Origin: Siphlonurus alternatus
Lineage: Eukaryota; Arthropoda; Insecta; Ephemeroptera; Siphlonuridae
Assembly: GCA_949825025.1 (NCBI GenBank)
Contig: OX463782.1
Location: 1,933,501-1,997,500, forward strand
Length of the DNA: 64,000 nucleotides
Direction of reading: 5' to 3'
Part shown: positions 1 to 11,464 of the stretch, one piece after another
Position numbering within the stretch: the stretch's first letter is position 1
How the letters are laid out: each line of letters starts with the position of its first letter
The notes under the pieces: generated by a model
The model's input: only the letters and a program-made list of their open reading frames with translations
What the model was told of the DNA's origin: nothing
Database searches by the model: none
Position numbers and translations under genes: made by a program

Positions 1-432
1 AGATTTTGACAAAGTTTTGTAGTCATTTTTTTAATTTTGATAATTTAAATTTCATAATTTTATAAACGCATATTTAAATGAGATTTAATAATAAAATTAA
101 CATAAATGCAACACGTTTATTATAATCTAGTTTATAATAAAAAAAATACTTGCAAGCTATTTTGTTCTCTTTTTTTATTATCATGAAACAAATAAATAAC
201 AATGGTGCAATAATCAACAACACAAAATTATTAAATATTCGCATTATTCATGAATATCGCAATTTATTTCTAAATTTATTTACGTTTGAATTTTATTTCG
301 GACACCACGAATGTTACCTCGGCCTGATTTAACAAATATATTTGCATTTTTTTTTATTAAAATCTGAACTCTGATGTACAAGTCACAAATGACATTAAAC
401 TTCCCCTCTGTTTGGGAACCCTACATATCTGA
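1..432. other. AT-rich sequence, nothing recognised
   Basis: No coding, RNA or repeat signal I can support. Confidence 0.5.
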
Positions 433-813
433 TTTTTGTTTTTTTTTTACAAGGATACGCCCCTAAGAGCTTACAGCTCGCGGCGGGGTAATGGGTAGGG
501 ATAAAGTATAGAGAAATGATGGTGGCTACGGCCTGTTACACGTCCCAGCATTCGCCGAGGTGAGACTGAGGGAACCGTGGAAAACCTCAGTCAGGACGGA
601 CACCTCTAATTTTTTTATCAATGGACCAAATCGATATCCAAAGCCTGGGGAACCACACACAAGTGCATCACTGCACTGGGTGGAAAGCGAGATGAATTTA
701 CCCCAGGGAGGGAGCTTCGTGATTTTTACTTGAAACGGTCACCCACCCAAGTACTAACCATGCTTGACTTTGCTTGACTTCGCCGATCTAACGAGAACCG
801 GTCAATGCACTGC
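433..813 (-). mobile_element. 5S-rRNA-headed SINE (full length)
   Basis: Read on the minus strand: TGACCGGTTCTCGTTAGATC, ...TTAGTACTTGGGTGGGTGACC (the 5S internal Pol III promoter), a middle part (GATGCACTTGTGTGTGGTTC), the core CTGACTGAGGTTTTCCACGG, then a C-rich end and an A-tail at 433-443. The first 5S nucleotides are degenerate, so not a functional 5S gene. Confidence 0.85.
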
Positions 814-854
814 GTTTATACGCTCGCTTATTAAATTTTGTAGGTATCTTCCAT

Positions 855-945
855 ACCGGGGCGGCTATGGCCTAGCGATCCATCTCAGAATTTGCTTATT
901 TGAAACTGAGGGAACTATGGGAATCTCACTCTGGATGGTCAGTAA
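855..945 (-). mobile_element. SINE tail fragment
   Basis: Contains the degenerate shared core (TGACCATCCAGAGTGAGATT, CCATAGTTCCCTCAGTTTC) and the GGCCATAGCC end, without a head. Confidence 0.5.
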
Positions 946-1037
946 TAGATATAGGATGTTTTAAAACGACCATTTCTTGAATGCATGGCTGGGTTCCTTT
1001 TTAGCAGCCGCGTTTGGAAAGAATTCAATGTAATGGG

Positions 1038-1312
1038 GTCACCCGAGTTAAAATAAATTTCATCTTGTCTTCGCTATTAAGCTCTCCTCTCGTCTTTTGT
1101 CCTCTTATTTTGCACCATTTTAGAGGAAAAAAGAGGCTAAAGACGAAATTACGCATTTTTTCTTCTTCTTGTGCATAAAATGTTAGAAATTTTATCTTCA
1201 TTTTATCCTCAATTTGACTGAAAAGGAAATAAGATGTGATTTAGAGGTTAAAAGATTAGGTTTAGACGTGTAAAGGATGAGTTGAAGATGTAATATTTCA
1301 ACTAGAGGAATT
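1038..1312 (+). mobile_element. Family B MITE
   Basis: ~265-bp family with short terminal inverted repeats CCC(G/T)AGTTGAAA. Conserved blocks are AAGCTCTCCTCTCGTC, CTTATTTTGCACCATTTTAG, GCATAAAATGTTAGAAAT, TTCATTTCATCCTCACTTTG and ATTAGGTTTAGACGTGTAAA. No ORF. Confidence 0.8.
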
Positions 1313-2197
1313 ATATGATTAATATAGTCAGGTACGAAATTAAATTACGCGCTAAATGCTGGTATGTAATTTTAAAATAGGTAAGAATATTCCCAATTCT
1401 ATAAGTCTAAAAGTTAAGTTCACCACGTGACTTGAGAGATTTTTTTTTAACATAATTTGGGTAATGTTTATTTTTTCCCAAGATACAATATTAAACAAAC
1501 GCCTAAAACAAATATTTTTTACAGTACTTTTAATGCTTCATATATTAGAACTAAATAAATATGAAAGCTGACGTATAAATCATAAATATAATTTTTTATT
1601 GAAACCAATACACTTATAATATAATATAACCTATTTTATATTGTATTGTTATATTCAAATAGTGTAAATTCATGAACTCGTATAATTTCCCCATAACTTC
1701 TCGTCAATGATTGACATACAAACAAAAGATGACAGTTTAATAACGAGAGTCAATATTCTGTCTTTAAAAGAACATATTAAAAATAATCACGTCATTGTAC
1801 GAAGAAGATACCAATTAAAATTATTATTTAATTGGTGACTTCTGTTTAAATTTCTCTCAGTGTGACCGACTAGAAACTTGTGACACGGAACTCAAATTAT
1901 CGTGAGGCAATCTAATTATACGTGTGACCTCTGCTTGCTTTGTGTCTTCATTTTGGGACAATAATATCGCAGTGGTGAAAAACTAAACCGACAATTTTTA
2001 CTACGATCACATGACAGTGTTTAATACGTACCCGTTGACAGCGCCTCATAAGAATAATATTATTTGTTCAATAAATACGTATTAATTAAACACCATCATG
2101 TGTACGCAGTGAATTTTGAGGCTTTTTGTTGGTGAAAATGGAGACAGAGACATTATGCATTTTTTTTTATTTATTGTTTTGTTTTTTGCTTTTACTG
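1313..2197. other. AT-rich sequence, nothing recognised
   Basis: If the proline-rich gene extends left, 1-8763 is intronic to it; no second exon was found here. Confidence 0.4.
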
Positions 2198-2410
2198 AGC
2201 ATGGTGGTGCAGTGGTAGCGCGTCTGACTCACAGTCAGAAGGTCATGCGTTCGAATCCTACTGGGGGAACTATATATGTTAAAAAGATCGAGAGGTCTGA
2301 ACCTTCACTGCCTGGTTAGAGACGAACCACTGCCTCATGCGTTCGGGAGGTGTTAAGACCGTGCTCTGACACCGACCGACCTGAATTGGAGTTTCCATGG
2401 TTCCCCCAAA
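2198..2410 (+). mobile_element. tRNA-Val-headed SINE
   Basis: A box TGGTGCAGTGGTAGCG (2204), an intact anticodon arm TCTGA-CTCACAG-TCAGA whose 34-36 triplet is CAC (Val), and B box GCGTTCGAATCCT (2247). The acceptor stem is not preserved and a SINE tail follows (CGGGAGGTGTTAAGACCG, then GGAGTTTCCATGGTTCCC), so this is a SINE head and not a tRNA gene. Confidence 0.88.
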
Positions 2411-3902
2411 AGAAATCTAATTGGTTCAGCATATTATTATCGTCTCTCAACGGAATAATGAGCAATATATGATTACCATATAATCGTATGTAACAATGAG
2501 TTGTCAGCTATATTAAATGAGTGCAATGGAGAACCTTTATTTAGTTTTTTTATTGAATATTTGGGTAGAGGACCTCGAGCTGTGTATAATCAATTTTGTC
2601 ATTTTTTTTTAACTTCTGGACACCCTCATAATCGAGGAGAAAGACGCTGTGACGTCATAATCATGCAATGTTATTTTCCTAGGTTTGCATGCTAAATATT
2701 TGCATGACTATGACGTCACATCGTTTTACAACATGATTTAAAAGGTAAAGGGTTTAAAAAAAATATTAACAATATACATAACTTGAGGTCCAACATATAT
2801 GCAATAAAAAAAATCATAAAGATTATCATGAGATTTCTGAGTTTCCAATTTACATCTCACTGTTTTTAACTGGTCATCTCATTGATCATTGATACTTGAT
2901 CCTAATTCTGTAGCATAAAGCTTTCACACTTATAACGACATAAAATATAATAATTGATACATCACAATATAACCATATATTATATGACATAACTCATGCT
3001 ATTGATATACTAATTAATCATATGTTATTAATAAATATCAATTTAAAGTTCCAAAGTAAGTGATACTACATTTTTTATAAATAATTACAGTGCAAAAATA
3101 TTACTAGCAAATTATGCTAATTTATTTAATAACTTTATATAATATTTTTTATAGTGTGTTATTTTTTACAACACCCATTTTCTGAGTCTTTGAGAGTATT
3201 AATTGTATATTATATGAAAAATTAAAATGCTACTAAAATTCTGTGTTAAATTGTTTAAATAACTTCTTTCATTATTTAGTATGATTATTAAGAAAGCAAT
3301 ATCACATTTTGATGCATAATATAAATTGATAAAAGGTATAAAAATATTATAAAATAAAGGCCCATCATTTAGTAAGGAACTTAAGTATTTTTATTTATTT
3401 TTTTTTGTTTATTAAATTTAAATCCTTATCAGGGTTTAAAAGTTACCTAACATGTAACAATTAATTAGAAATTTATCTGAAAATTGAAATTTAATTTTAA
3501 AATGTAAACATTTTGATAATAAGCTGCTGGAGAGATGGGTTTGAATTTTTTCAAAGATATTTAGAACCCTTTTTCTAGAATCGTGACGGCTAAGGGCTAA
3601 CTTAAACATACAGACATGGGTCAAACATGATACTATTAGAAATGTGTGCTTAATTGGTGATATCTTATCTCATCTACTGTAAAAATTGTTTGATAACATC
3701 TCTTTCACTATCACGTCTAGCCCCTGTTTAATTCAAACTTGATTTAATCCAGGGTAAAAATTTAGGATAAAGGTGATGTTATTTTTAATATTTTTATTGC
3801 TTGTATGCATCTCCGTATTCTTGTTCCATTAAGACAGCTAGTCTAATCGACAGGTGCTAAAATTTGCACTGCGACAATGGCCAACCTAATTTATCAATCC
3901 CG
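2411..3902. other. AT-rich sequence, nothing recognised
   Basis: Short direct blocks GACGTCATAATCATGCAATG (2651) and a similar TGACGTCATAGTCATGTAAT at 23690 hint at one more dispersed repeat. The 62-codon minus frame at 3436 has no coding character. Confidence 0.4.
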
Positions 3903-4115
3903 GTAGACGAGGGGGAACCATGGAAACTACAAGTCAAGATGGTCGGTGTCAGAGCACGGACGTAACACCTCCCGTATGCATGAGGCTCGTCTCTAACCAG
4001 ACAGTGAAGGTTCAGATCTCTCGATCTTTTTAGTTCTCCCAGTAGGATTCGAACGCACGACCTTCTGACTGTGAGTCAGACGAGCTACCACTGCACCACC
4101 ACGCTCGGTAAATTC
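3903..4115 (-). mobile_element. tRNA-Val-headed SINE, second copy
   Basis: Reverse complement of the 2198-2410 element over the whole length, including the CAC anticodon arm and the TTTCCATGGTTCCCCC core. Confidence 0.88.
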
Positions 4116-4764
4116 AAATTTAAACAAATTTGGTAAGTCAAATTTAATCAATAATTATTTAAGAAAAAAAAATGCAGTTACATACATAAAATATTGACAC
4201 TTCAAGGTGTATTATATAGATTTGATTGAAACTTAACTTTTACGTAAAATCAAATATACATTTTTTACGAAATTTTTAAGTGACAATTTCGAGGTAACGT
4301 TTTAACCTTCGATGTTTTTTGTTTTTTCTTACAAATCGATCAATGTTACCAATAATAATTGTGATCAGGATTTCAGTGGCTAACGTTGACTCACCCCCCC
4401 CCCCCCTTTTCTGGCAAGTTGACTCATAAGATGAGACAAGACTTGAATTCGTGATTTTTTTGTGCACGCGAATAGAATTTGTTAACTTGAATGCCAGAAA
4501 TGTCAACTTTCGTCACTTTTGCTCGAAAAGGATATGAGACAGCTTGCCGCCTAGACTGCAGTAGCAAATGTGTCACCAAAGTATACGTGACCATTCAATT
4601 GGTAGCCAGATTATGCAGACGTATGATGAAGGACAAATAGTTTTGAATTAAGTTGCCAACTTTATTTTTTACTTAATATTTTTATATAAAACAACAATGA
4701 AATATACTGTATATACAGTATATGATCGAAGTATAGACTGCATGAGACGTATAAAGGAAATGCT

Positions 4765-4992
4765 CAGTATATCGTCCCTGATGGTCAGGAATATAATGAG
4801 CTATCTGCTGACCATGATTCGTTGCAATAATGAGCTGTCTGCTATTTCAAGCGAGTACAATTCTGAGCTGTAAATCGGTATAAATTAAAACTCATAAAAT
4901 TGAGCTCACTTGAAATAGCAGATAGCTCATCATTTATAATTGCAACAAGATCGTGGTAGGCAGATAGCTCATTATTCTGGACGATATCCTTT
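4765..4992. mobile_element. Family C palindromic element
   Basis: TATCGTCC...AATATAATGAGCTATCTGCT arms and mirrored TGGTAGGCAGATAGCTCATT; inner arms TATTTCAAGCGAGTACAATT / TGAGCTCACTTGAAATAGCA. ~220 bp, no ORF. Confidence 0.8.
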
Positions 4993-5275
4993 GAGTAAAA
5001 CTCCACTGGTTTGAAAATAATAATTTATTACTGTACCATAATTTATATATTTTTAAGACCATTAAGAGTATTAGCTCTGAAGTCAATCCATATAATAAGT
5101 TGTTAATACTTAAGATTTTTTTTTAGCTCGAAAATTATGTATCAACTTTAATTTAATGGAGAATATTTTCAAAACTTTTCTTTGATTGAGAAAAATGAAG
5201 TTTCATAAAGGTGTTAAATTATATTTTAATTTAAACTTAACAAATAAATTCAATTGAAATATTATCAATATTGTG

Positions 5276-5435
5276 CAGGCGTGGATCCAGAAAAAAAAAT
5301 TCGTGAGGGGTTGTCTCCATAAGGTCAATGTTAAAAAAATTGGAGTAGGGGAAATGCCTATATTGCCCATGTTAAATCCAAAATTTCAGGGGAAGCTGCA
5401 GCCCCTCCAGCCTTTCCCCCCTGGATCCGCGCCTT
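5276..5435. mobile_element. Family F hAT-like MITE with perfect 8-bp duplication
   Basis: CAGGCGTGGATCCAG at left, CTGGATCCGCGCCTT at right; flanks ATATTGTG (5268-5275) and ATATTGTG (5436-5443) are identical, the hAT-type 8-bp target duplication. Confidence 0.85.
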
Positions 5436-5518
5436 ATATTGTGAGATGATCTGTATTAATTGTAAGTTTATTTATTTTTGTTATCAACCAAAGCATTAAT
5501 AACCCTAATTGAAAATAT

Positions 5519-5737
5519 ATGTCTTCAACTCGTCCTTTACACGTCTGAATCTAATCTTCTGACCTCTTTTTAACTTAAAAACACATTTTATTTCTTCCTG
5601 GCTTAACAGGAGAATGAAGAAGAGACAATTTTTTGTAAAATTTCATGCTCAATAAGAGAAATTGGGAAATGGTGGAAAATAGGAAGAAAAAAGACGATTA
5701 ATTGAAGTGAATAAAAGATGAAAATTAATTCAGCGCA
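5519..5737 (-). mobile_element. Family B MITE, diverged
   Basis: Minus-oriented: GTCTTCAACTCGTCCTTTAC and the TTATTTC..GAGAATGAAG block remain; the GCACCA block is degenerate. Confidence 0.6.
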
Positions 5738-5786
5738 GGGAAGGTAATATTAATATACATGTGAAAAATTTCAATTGAAGTCACTA

Positions 5787-5941
5787 TAGGCCTGTTCGTA
5801 AACCCTGCTCGGTGTAAACTTTTACACCATTTTCTTACACCAGCGCAGATGGTGGGGTAAGGAGTGCAGTGCAAATGACGTCACGATTTTTGTTCGTAAA
5901 CTTGCTCAGAGTACCCCGAGCAGGGTTTACGAACAGGCCTA
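5787..5941. mobile_element. Palindromic MITE, GGCCTGTTCGTAAACC ends
   Basis: Arms GGCCTGTTCGTAAACCCTGC and its inverse; flanking TA on both sides. Short TTCGTAAACTTGCTC repeat inside the right arm. Single copy in window. Confidence 0.75.
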
Positions 5942-6166
5942 TTATTTCACATATTTCACAAAATATGGTACTTTTTTTTAAAAGAAATTGAAAAGATGTA
6001 CGGCAATTAAGAAACTAAATGATAAAATATATTATGTAGGGGGCATACATGACCAAAATGTGTCAATTGCCCCAAAAAATACCAACCAATCAACCATAAA
6101 ATATATAATATAAAAAATATATTTATCTGCATTCCAAAAGTAACACAAAAATGGTTTTCTAACTTA

Positions 6167-6296
6167 TGGCCGTAAGTTGCAGCCAACCTATCCTAGAAAA
6201 ATCGGAGAATTATCCGAGAAATTTAATGTTAATTAGTAAATAATCCATGGATAATCCTCAGATTATTCTCGGATAGGTGGCTGCAACTTACGACCA
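6167..6296. mobile_element. Palindromic MITE with TTA duplication
   Basis: TGGCCGTAAGTTGCAGCC and GGCTGCAACTTACGACCA, flanked by TTA on both sides, the PIF/Harbinger pattern. Inner arms AACCTATCC / GGATAGGT. Confidence 0.8.
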
Positions 6297-6487
6297 TTAA
6301 TGACAAAATAATAGACACGTCAGAGAGCTGCTTGTGGCAAGGCCATAAAATAAGTTGATGCATTTTTTATCGCTCCATAATCATAATTTATCCCATTTGA
6401 TGTTTATGTTGAAAAGCTGTGATACAAACTCACAACTAGCCAATTAAATATATTATACCATTGAATAAACACCTGTGGGAGTTTCCT

Positions 6488-6698
6488 TCAGTCAAGCTAC
6501 GTCAAGCGTGGTTAGTATTTGGATAGGTGACCATTTTCGACAAAAATAGTTGCAATTTTCCACTACCCTTCCCCTGACTTTTGACAGTTTGTGTATTTTT
6601 GACAAACACTATAGCGTCCATCCTGACTGAGGTTTCCACATTTCCCTTAGTTACAGGTAAATGCCAGGCCGTGGCCGCTCCGTTAAAACAAAAAAAAA
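6488..6698 (+). mobile_element. 5S-headed SINE, partial
   Basis: Starts inside the 5S head (TCAAGCTACGTCAAGCGTGG, TTAGTATTTGGATAGGTGACC), then GTCCATCCTGACTGAGGTTT core, GCCAGGCCGTGGCCGC and an A-rich tail. Confidence 0.75.
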
Positions 6699-7038
6699 TT
6701 AATAAGATTAATTTCAGATGGTAAACTTAGAGTAATTAGTAAGCAAAGGTACCCATTTGTGCTTTAATAACAAAATTGAAATTATATAAATATCAATAAA
6801 ACATAATTATATAATTACCGTGTTAAATTATTAAAAAAACATGAAACCTTCAAGAAGATCATAAAGAAAATAATTATTTAAAATGAGTTTATAATACAAG
6901 TATTGTTACACAAGGTAGCGGTAAATTTGTAATTCTTTAGATTCAATTGAGAGCGTTTATAATAGCGAGCATATTGCTTTACAATATTGAAGCGAGGTAA
7001 TGCAATCTATGTGTGTAAGTGTATGACTAATGAGACGT

Positions 7039-7176
<138 letters not shown>

Positions 7177-7255
7177 TAACATGTCTGGAGGCTGCACAGT
7201 TATATTCACGACGCCTCAGGCTTGATATTATTACAATTCTACTAATGTGTATACA

Positions 7256-7317
7256 TAACAACATACTAATGATGGTTAGTATGTTGTTATATATTCGTGT
7301 TTATCACAAACACGAAT
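7256..7317. repeat. Two consecutive hairpins
   Basis: ATAACAACATACTA/TAGTATGTTGTTAT followed within 3 bp by ATTCGTGTTT/AAACACGAAT. Confidence 0.7.
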
Positions 7318-7454
7318 GTGATAAAAAAATATTTAATGTTGATCATCTCAAGTGTAAATTAACATGTTAACATTTACATTATAATATAAATGTATAAACA
7401 AATAATAAAAGAAATTAGCGTAGTTATGATTTTATGTCATAATATATTACATTT

Positions 7455-7685
7455 ATATGAGTTTTTATTTTCACCTCTAAAACACCTCTTATTTCCTCTT
7501 CGCTTAAAGTGAGGATGAAATGAAGACAGTAGTTCTAACATTTTATGTTCAAGAGGAGGAAAAAATACGTAATCTTGCCTTTTACCCTCTTTTTTACCTC
7601 TAAAATGGTGCAAAATAAGAAGACAAAAGACGAGAGGAGAGCTTAATATCGAAGAAAATATGAAATTTATTTAAACTCGGGAGCC
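7455..7685 (-). mobile_element. Family B MITE
   Basis: AAAATGGTGCAAAATAAGAA and GACGAGAGGAGAGCTTAATA on plus; the outer minus-strand start is missing. Confidence 0.75.
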
Positions 7686-7689
7686 ACCT

Positions 7690-8700
7690 CATCTTTATGG
7701 ACTGGATGACACTATAGAACATGCATGGGTAACATTTTGGTGTCCAGTACATAAATATAATTGTGATGAATATATATATATATATAATTATTATCTTTTT
7801 TTTTATATTTTATTCAGTTATTGTTTGATAATAAAATGCAATTTAAAATGTATTATAATTATAATACCATATAGAAAATAGAATAGAAATAACAACGAAT
7901 AAAAAACTGGCAATATTTTTGATAAATTTCATGTTTGAATTTAAGTTATTTTTTTACTTAAAATAATTAAATTTTAAAGGTTATGCTGCATGTATATATA
8001 GTAGTATGTACATAGATAGCCTTAAATTATGTAAATATAATATATCATTAAAACAATTAAATGACATAACATGCCAGGTATGATAAAGTTGAAGTTATGA
8101 TTTATGCATGACACACCTATAGATTATTTTTTATTAAGAATTTCCAGAGCAGTGACGTACTCGTGATTCAGAGCAAACTCAAGGCCTCTTTGATGAATGT
8201 TAAGAACAATCTCAAGCTATGAATTATACCGTGTAATATATCAATGATTTTTATATGATACATTTTTCATATTATACATTCAATATTACATGATATTATA
8301 TTTTAAAGAAAATAAATTTTAATATCATGATATCAAAACCTATTATTTGTAATGCACGTACGTATAAAAATATAATAGTCGTGATTATATTATATAACAT
8401 ATAATTTATTTAGAATATATTATTTTATATACTTGAAACTATATTATTTAAATTTAATATATTTCTTATATAAATATTATTTCAAATGGTTTAAAAAATA
8501 TTAAACAAAGTATCAATATGATATTGTGACCATAAAAAAAAAGTTTTTCGCAGTTCCTTTAGTTTTTACTGTATATAGATAGTTCTACAGTGATATATTA
8601 TTATCATGTACATTAATTATTTAATATATTATTTTCATATGTTATATTATGAGACGTATTATATAATAATGAAGTAAATTATATAAAGTTTCTGCAGTTC
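7690..8700. other. AT-rich probable intron of the proline-rich gene
   Basis: Contains two CTGCAGTTCC(C/T)TTAG-like blocks (8550, 8692) and TA-rich stretches; no exon seen. Confidence 0.4.
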
Positions 8701-8763
8701 CCTTAGCTTAAACTTCAATAATTAATGACAAATTTCTGAAAATACAATAAAAATTTCACTTAC

Positions 8764-9282
8764 CGGAATCTGTACGAAGGACCCATTGTTCAACACTGGA
8801 TAAGAATAAAGAGGTACCACCGGTACGCTACCATTCTTCAGTAATATTGGTCCTTGTATAGGAGTTACACCATTATCATTCTGACCTCCAGGTAAATTAG
8901 AAGTCAACACTTCATCATAATCATCATAATCGATGACCGCATGTAATGTATGACTCCCCTTACCACCCCCATTTTCTGAAAATTTGGGGGCAGGGGTTGG
9001 AGGTGGGGGTGGTGGGGTTGATTTCTGACGAGGATAACCCCTTTGTGGGGGCGGCGAGGTACGTTTATAATTCCTCGAAGGTGGTGTGACCTGTTGAGGA
9101 GGTCGATAAGGTCCTGCAGCCCTTCTAGGAGGTCCCTGACGTCTCGGAGGTTGAGGAGGTCCATATAATGAATTAATTTCTGCAGCGCTTGGTAACGGTG
9201 GGGGTGTAATAGGATTAAAATATGGTTCTGATGCAAAGTTCGGTGCACTTGGAAACGGTAAACTAAAGTTAAGTAACGCCAT
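8764..9282 (-). CDS. First coding exon of a proline-rich protein of unknown family
   Basis: Reads 173 codons from ATG at 9282 (context TTCGCCATGG, the first ATG after the predicted transcription start) to a strong donor CCG|GTAAGTGA at 8763, phase 0, so the protein continues in exons below 8763 that I could not find. Residues ~25-100 are rich in Pro, Arg and Gln (PPQPPRRQGPPRR, PPPPPPTPAP), then an acidic YDDYDE patch and a hydrophobic-polar block ending LYSYPVLNNGSFVQIP. I see no clear signal peptide or transmembrane helix in this exon. The last block looks conserved-domain-like; I have only a weak, unverified recollection of something similar in the N-terminal part of Spaetzle-type cytokine precursors, so no name is given. 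Codon use is GC-richer than the flanks, and an overlapping 138-aa open frame is a shadow. Confidence 0.75.
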
Positions 9283-9491
9283 GGCGAACACTTAACTTTA
9301 GACCTACAACGTTGATGCAAGTAGACACACTGAACTGATGAAGGTAAGTTGTGTTCAGGTTAGTAAGAGAGAAAGGAGTTGGAGAGGAGGAGGAGGGAGG
9401 GAGGCCGCGAGAGTGGTGGTGGTGGCGGGGAGTGCCACTGATCCAGTATTCCACTGAGATACTCACTACGCCCTTTATTATTATATAGTGA
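9283..9491 (-). promoter_or_regulatory. TATA/initiator promoter and 5' UTR of the proline-rich gene
   Basis: On the minus strand a TATATAA box (9487-9481) lies 32 nt upstream of the A (9455) of TCAGTG, an arthropod-type initiator. The predicted leader 9455-9283 is pyrimidine-rich and has no ATG before the one at 9282. The geometry matches a focused Pol II core promoter; this is sequence inference only. Confidence 0.6.
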
Positions 9492-9524
9492 ACTATGATA
9501 TGAAATTTGTTAGTAAATATACAT

Positions 9525-9592
9525 AATCAGAAATAATCGATTATAATTGATGTTCCATGTACATTATAAATAATAATCGATTATTTCTGATT
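9525..9592. repeat. Perfect 20-bp inverted repeat upstream of the promoter
   Basis: AATCAGAAATAATCGATTAT (9525-9544) is repeated exactly inverted at 9573-9592 with a 28-nt spacer. It sits about 70-137 bp upstream of the predicted start site. Either a tiny palindromic element or a paired regulator site; ATCGAT lies in both arms. Confidence 0.7.
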
Positions 9593-9701
9593 TTGTATTT
9601 ATGTGAACAGACCTATTATTTTCAAGTTATTTTAATATAATATATTTTATATATAGTTTAATTATAAAAAAGCATTTTTCCTGTTTCCATTTTTTATTGC
9701 T

Positions 9702-9703
<2 letters not shown>

Positions 9704-9768
<65 letters not shown>
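9704..9768. repeat. (TA)n microsatellite
   Basis: About 32 TA units. Confidence 0.95.
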
Positions 9769-9769
<1 letters not shown>

Positions 9770-9772
<3 letters not shown>

Positions 9773-10889
9773 TTTATTTAAGACCATAATACGTTCATTT
9801 TTAGCATCGTTGCTTGCTTTAAAATATACTTAAATAATGCTTATAATTAAGACATTATGAGTTTCATTGAATTTTTAAAAATAATTTCAATACTCTGAAG
9901 GAAATCAGAGCAGATATATTAAAATTTTGGATATTGTCGTTCTATTCTTGACAATCATCAGCATAAATAATCCCCTAAACGCCACGTCAATCAAAAATTG
10001 ATTGGGAAATCTCTTTGCTCCTTGTTGTTTACGTTGTTGGCTGTGTCAAAACCCAGGGTAGTGATAGATTTTATAGATCCAACACTGTATTGTGTTATAG
10101 TTAATAACAAAGATAGAATATATTTTGATATTTCTCTCATACTGACCGCAATGTTTAGGTTTCCATGGTTTCTTTGCTCATGCGAATTTTTACATGTGTG
10201 TTATAAAAACTTCTTTTGTATTTATTATACATCTACATACAACAAGAAAGTTATAACTGCCATATTTATAATCTTTACATAACATTATATTATAGTAGTG
10301 AACTTAATTTAGTTTTTGTTTCGCTGTATTGACTGTATTGGCTGTATTTTTGTTTCGCTGTATTGACTGGATATTATATTCTTAGCCCTCTCATAATTAC
10401 AAATTATGTTTCTGTTACTTAGCAAATCGACAGAGGTAACTTTCAGCCTGTCCCAAAGTGTACCTGACTACATTTTAGAGTCACGTGCTCTTACTTTTAA
10501 AAGTAAAGTACTCAATTACAGCACCATACTTTTTTTTTAACCTGCAATTAAATCATGACTAATTCTCGTCTATGTACAGTAGGAGGCATCAAAATAGCAA
10601 CTGAAAATATACAGAACAATTATTGAGATATATTATAAAAATACAATAAATTAATTATAAAATAAATATTTTATAGTACACTCGGGACAGTATAAAGTTC
10701 CATACCTGCATGGTTTTCTGCAGCTTTGAGGAAAAAGGTGATATACATGCGTAGAATTGCAATTTGAGGGAGATAAGAACAGCACCTATAATAGTCAGGG
10801 TATACCATGGGGCAAATATACAGAAACTTCAGGTGTTCCCCGGCGGAAAATTTTCTATATATAGTGTTAGAAAACTTGATTTTTTTTTT
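9770..10889. other. Intergenic AT-rich sequence
   Basis: A direct repeat TTTGTTTCGCTGTATTGACT occurs at 10315 and 10349. The 94-codon frame at 9998 lacks coding character. Confidence 0.4.
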
Positions 10890-11030
10890 CAGTATTATTA
10901 ATTTGAAACCATTAAGATTTTTTTTTCCTCTAAAAATTTCTTGAATGCCAAAAAAAAAAAAAAAAATTCGAGTTTTTTATATAGTACGGTGGAAACACCG
11001 AAAAATCAGCTGACTTGAAGCCTCTATATT
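10890..11030 (-). repeat. Family S dispersed repeat, fragment
   Basis: ACACCGAAAAATCAGCTGAC, TTGAAGCCTCTAT is the inverse of 11472-11505. Together with the 11465 copy it forms an inverted pair 430 bp apart. Confidence 0.55.
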
Positions 11031-11464
11031 CAAGTTACTCACGCCTGTATATAGACTGCGTGACAACGTCTACAAATTGAGCAAGTAACATTTATGGTGT
11101 TTTGAAGTTTAAAATTATAATTATTACATGATATGCATGCAGTTAAAAAATATGATGTGAGAACTTGCAGGGAGCGTATATATGCAATATTTTCTGCGTA
11201 TTTGTGAAAATGACATTTTCTGCTCGTACCTCAGTGCACTGGACATACTTTATGTTCACTGAACCCAACAATTTTCAGTTATTTCCGGTGTGGTATAATC
11301 CAATTATCGATTGGGCAATTGATCTTATATGTAACGTATAATATAGTTTAACAGTGAAAGTCAATCTGTTAGTCGTGAGTTCGTATCCCCCCGATTGTAA
11401 TGCACGTTGAGACATGAACCTTACTCACTGCTATAGTCAAATCAATTATTGCCAGCTCAGGTAT

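Noticed and set aside
2198..2272. Functional tRNA-Val gene
   Set aside because: Anticodon arm and Pol III boxes are present but the acceptor stem does not pair and SINE tail sequence follows.
10000..10282. 94-aa ORF with hydrophobic stretches
   Set aside because: Composition is that of random AT-rich DNA.
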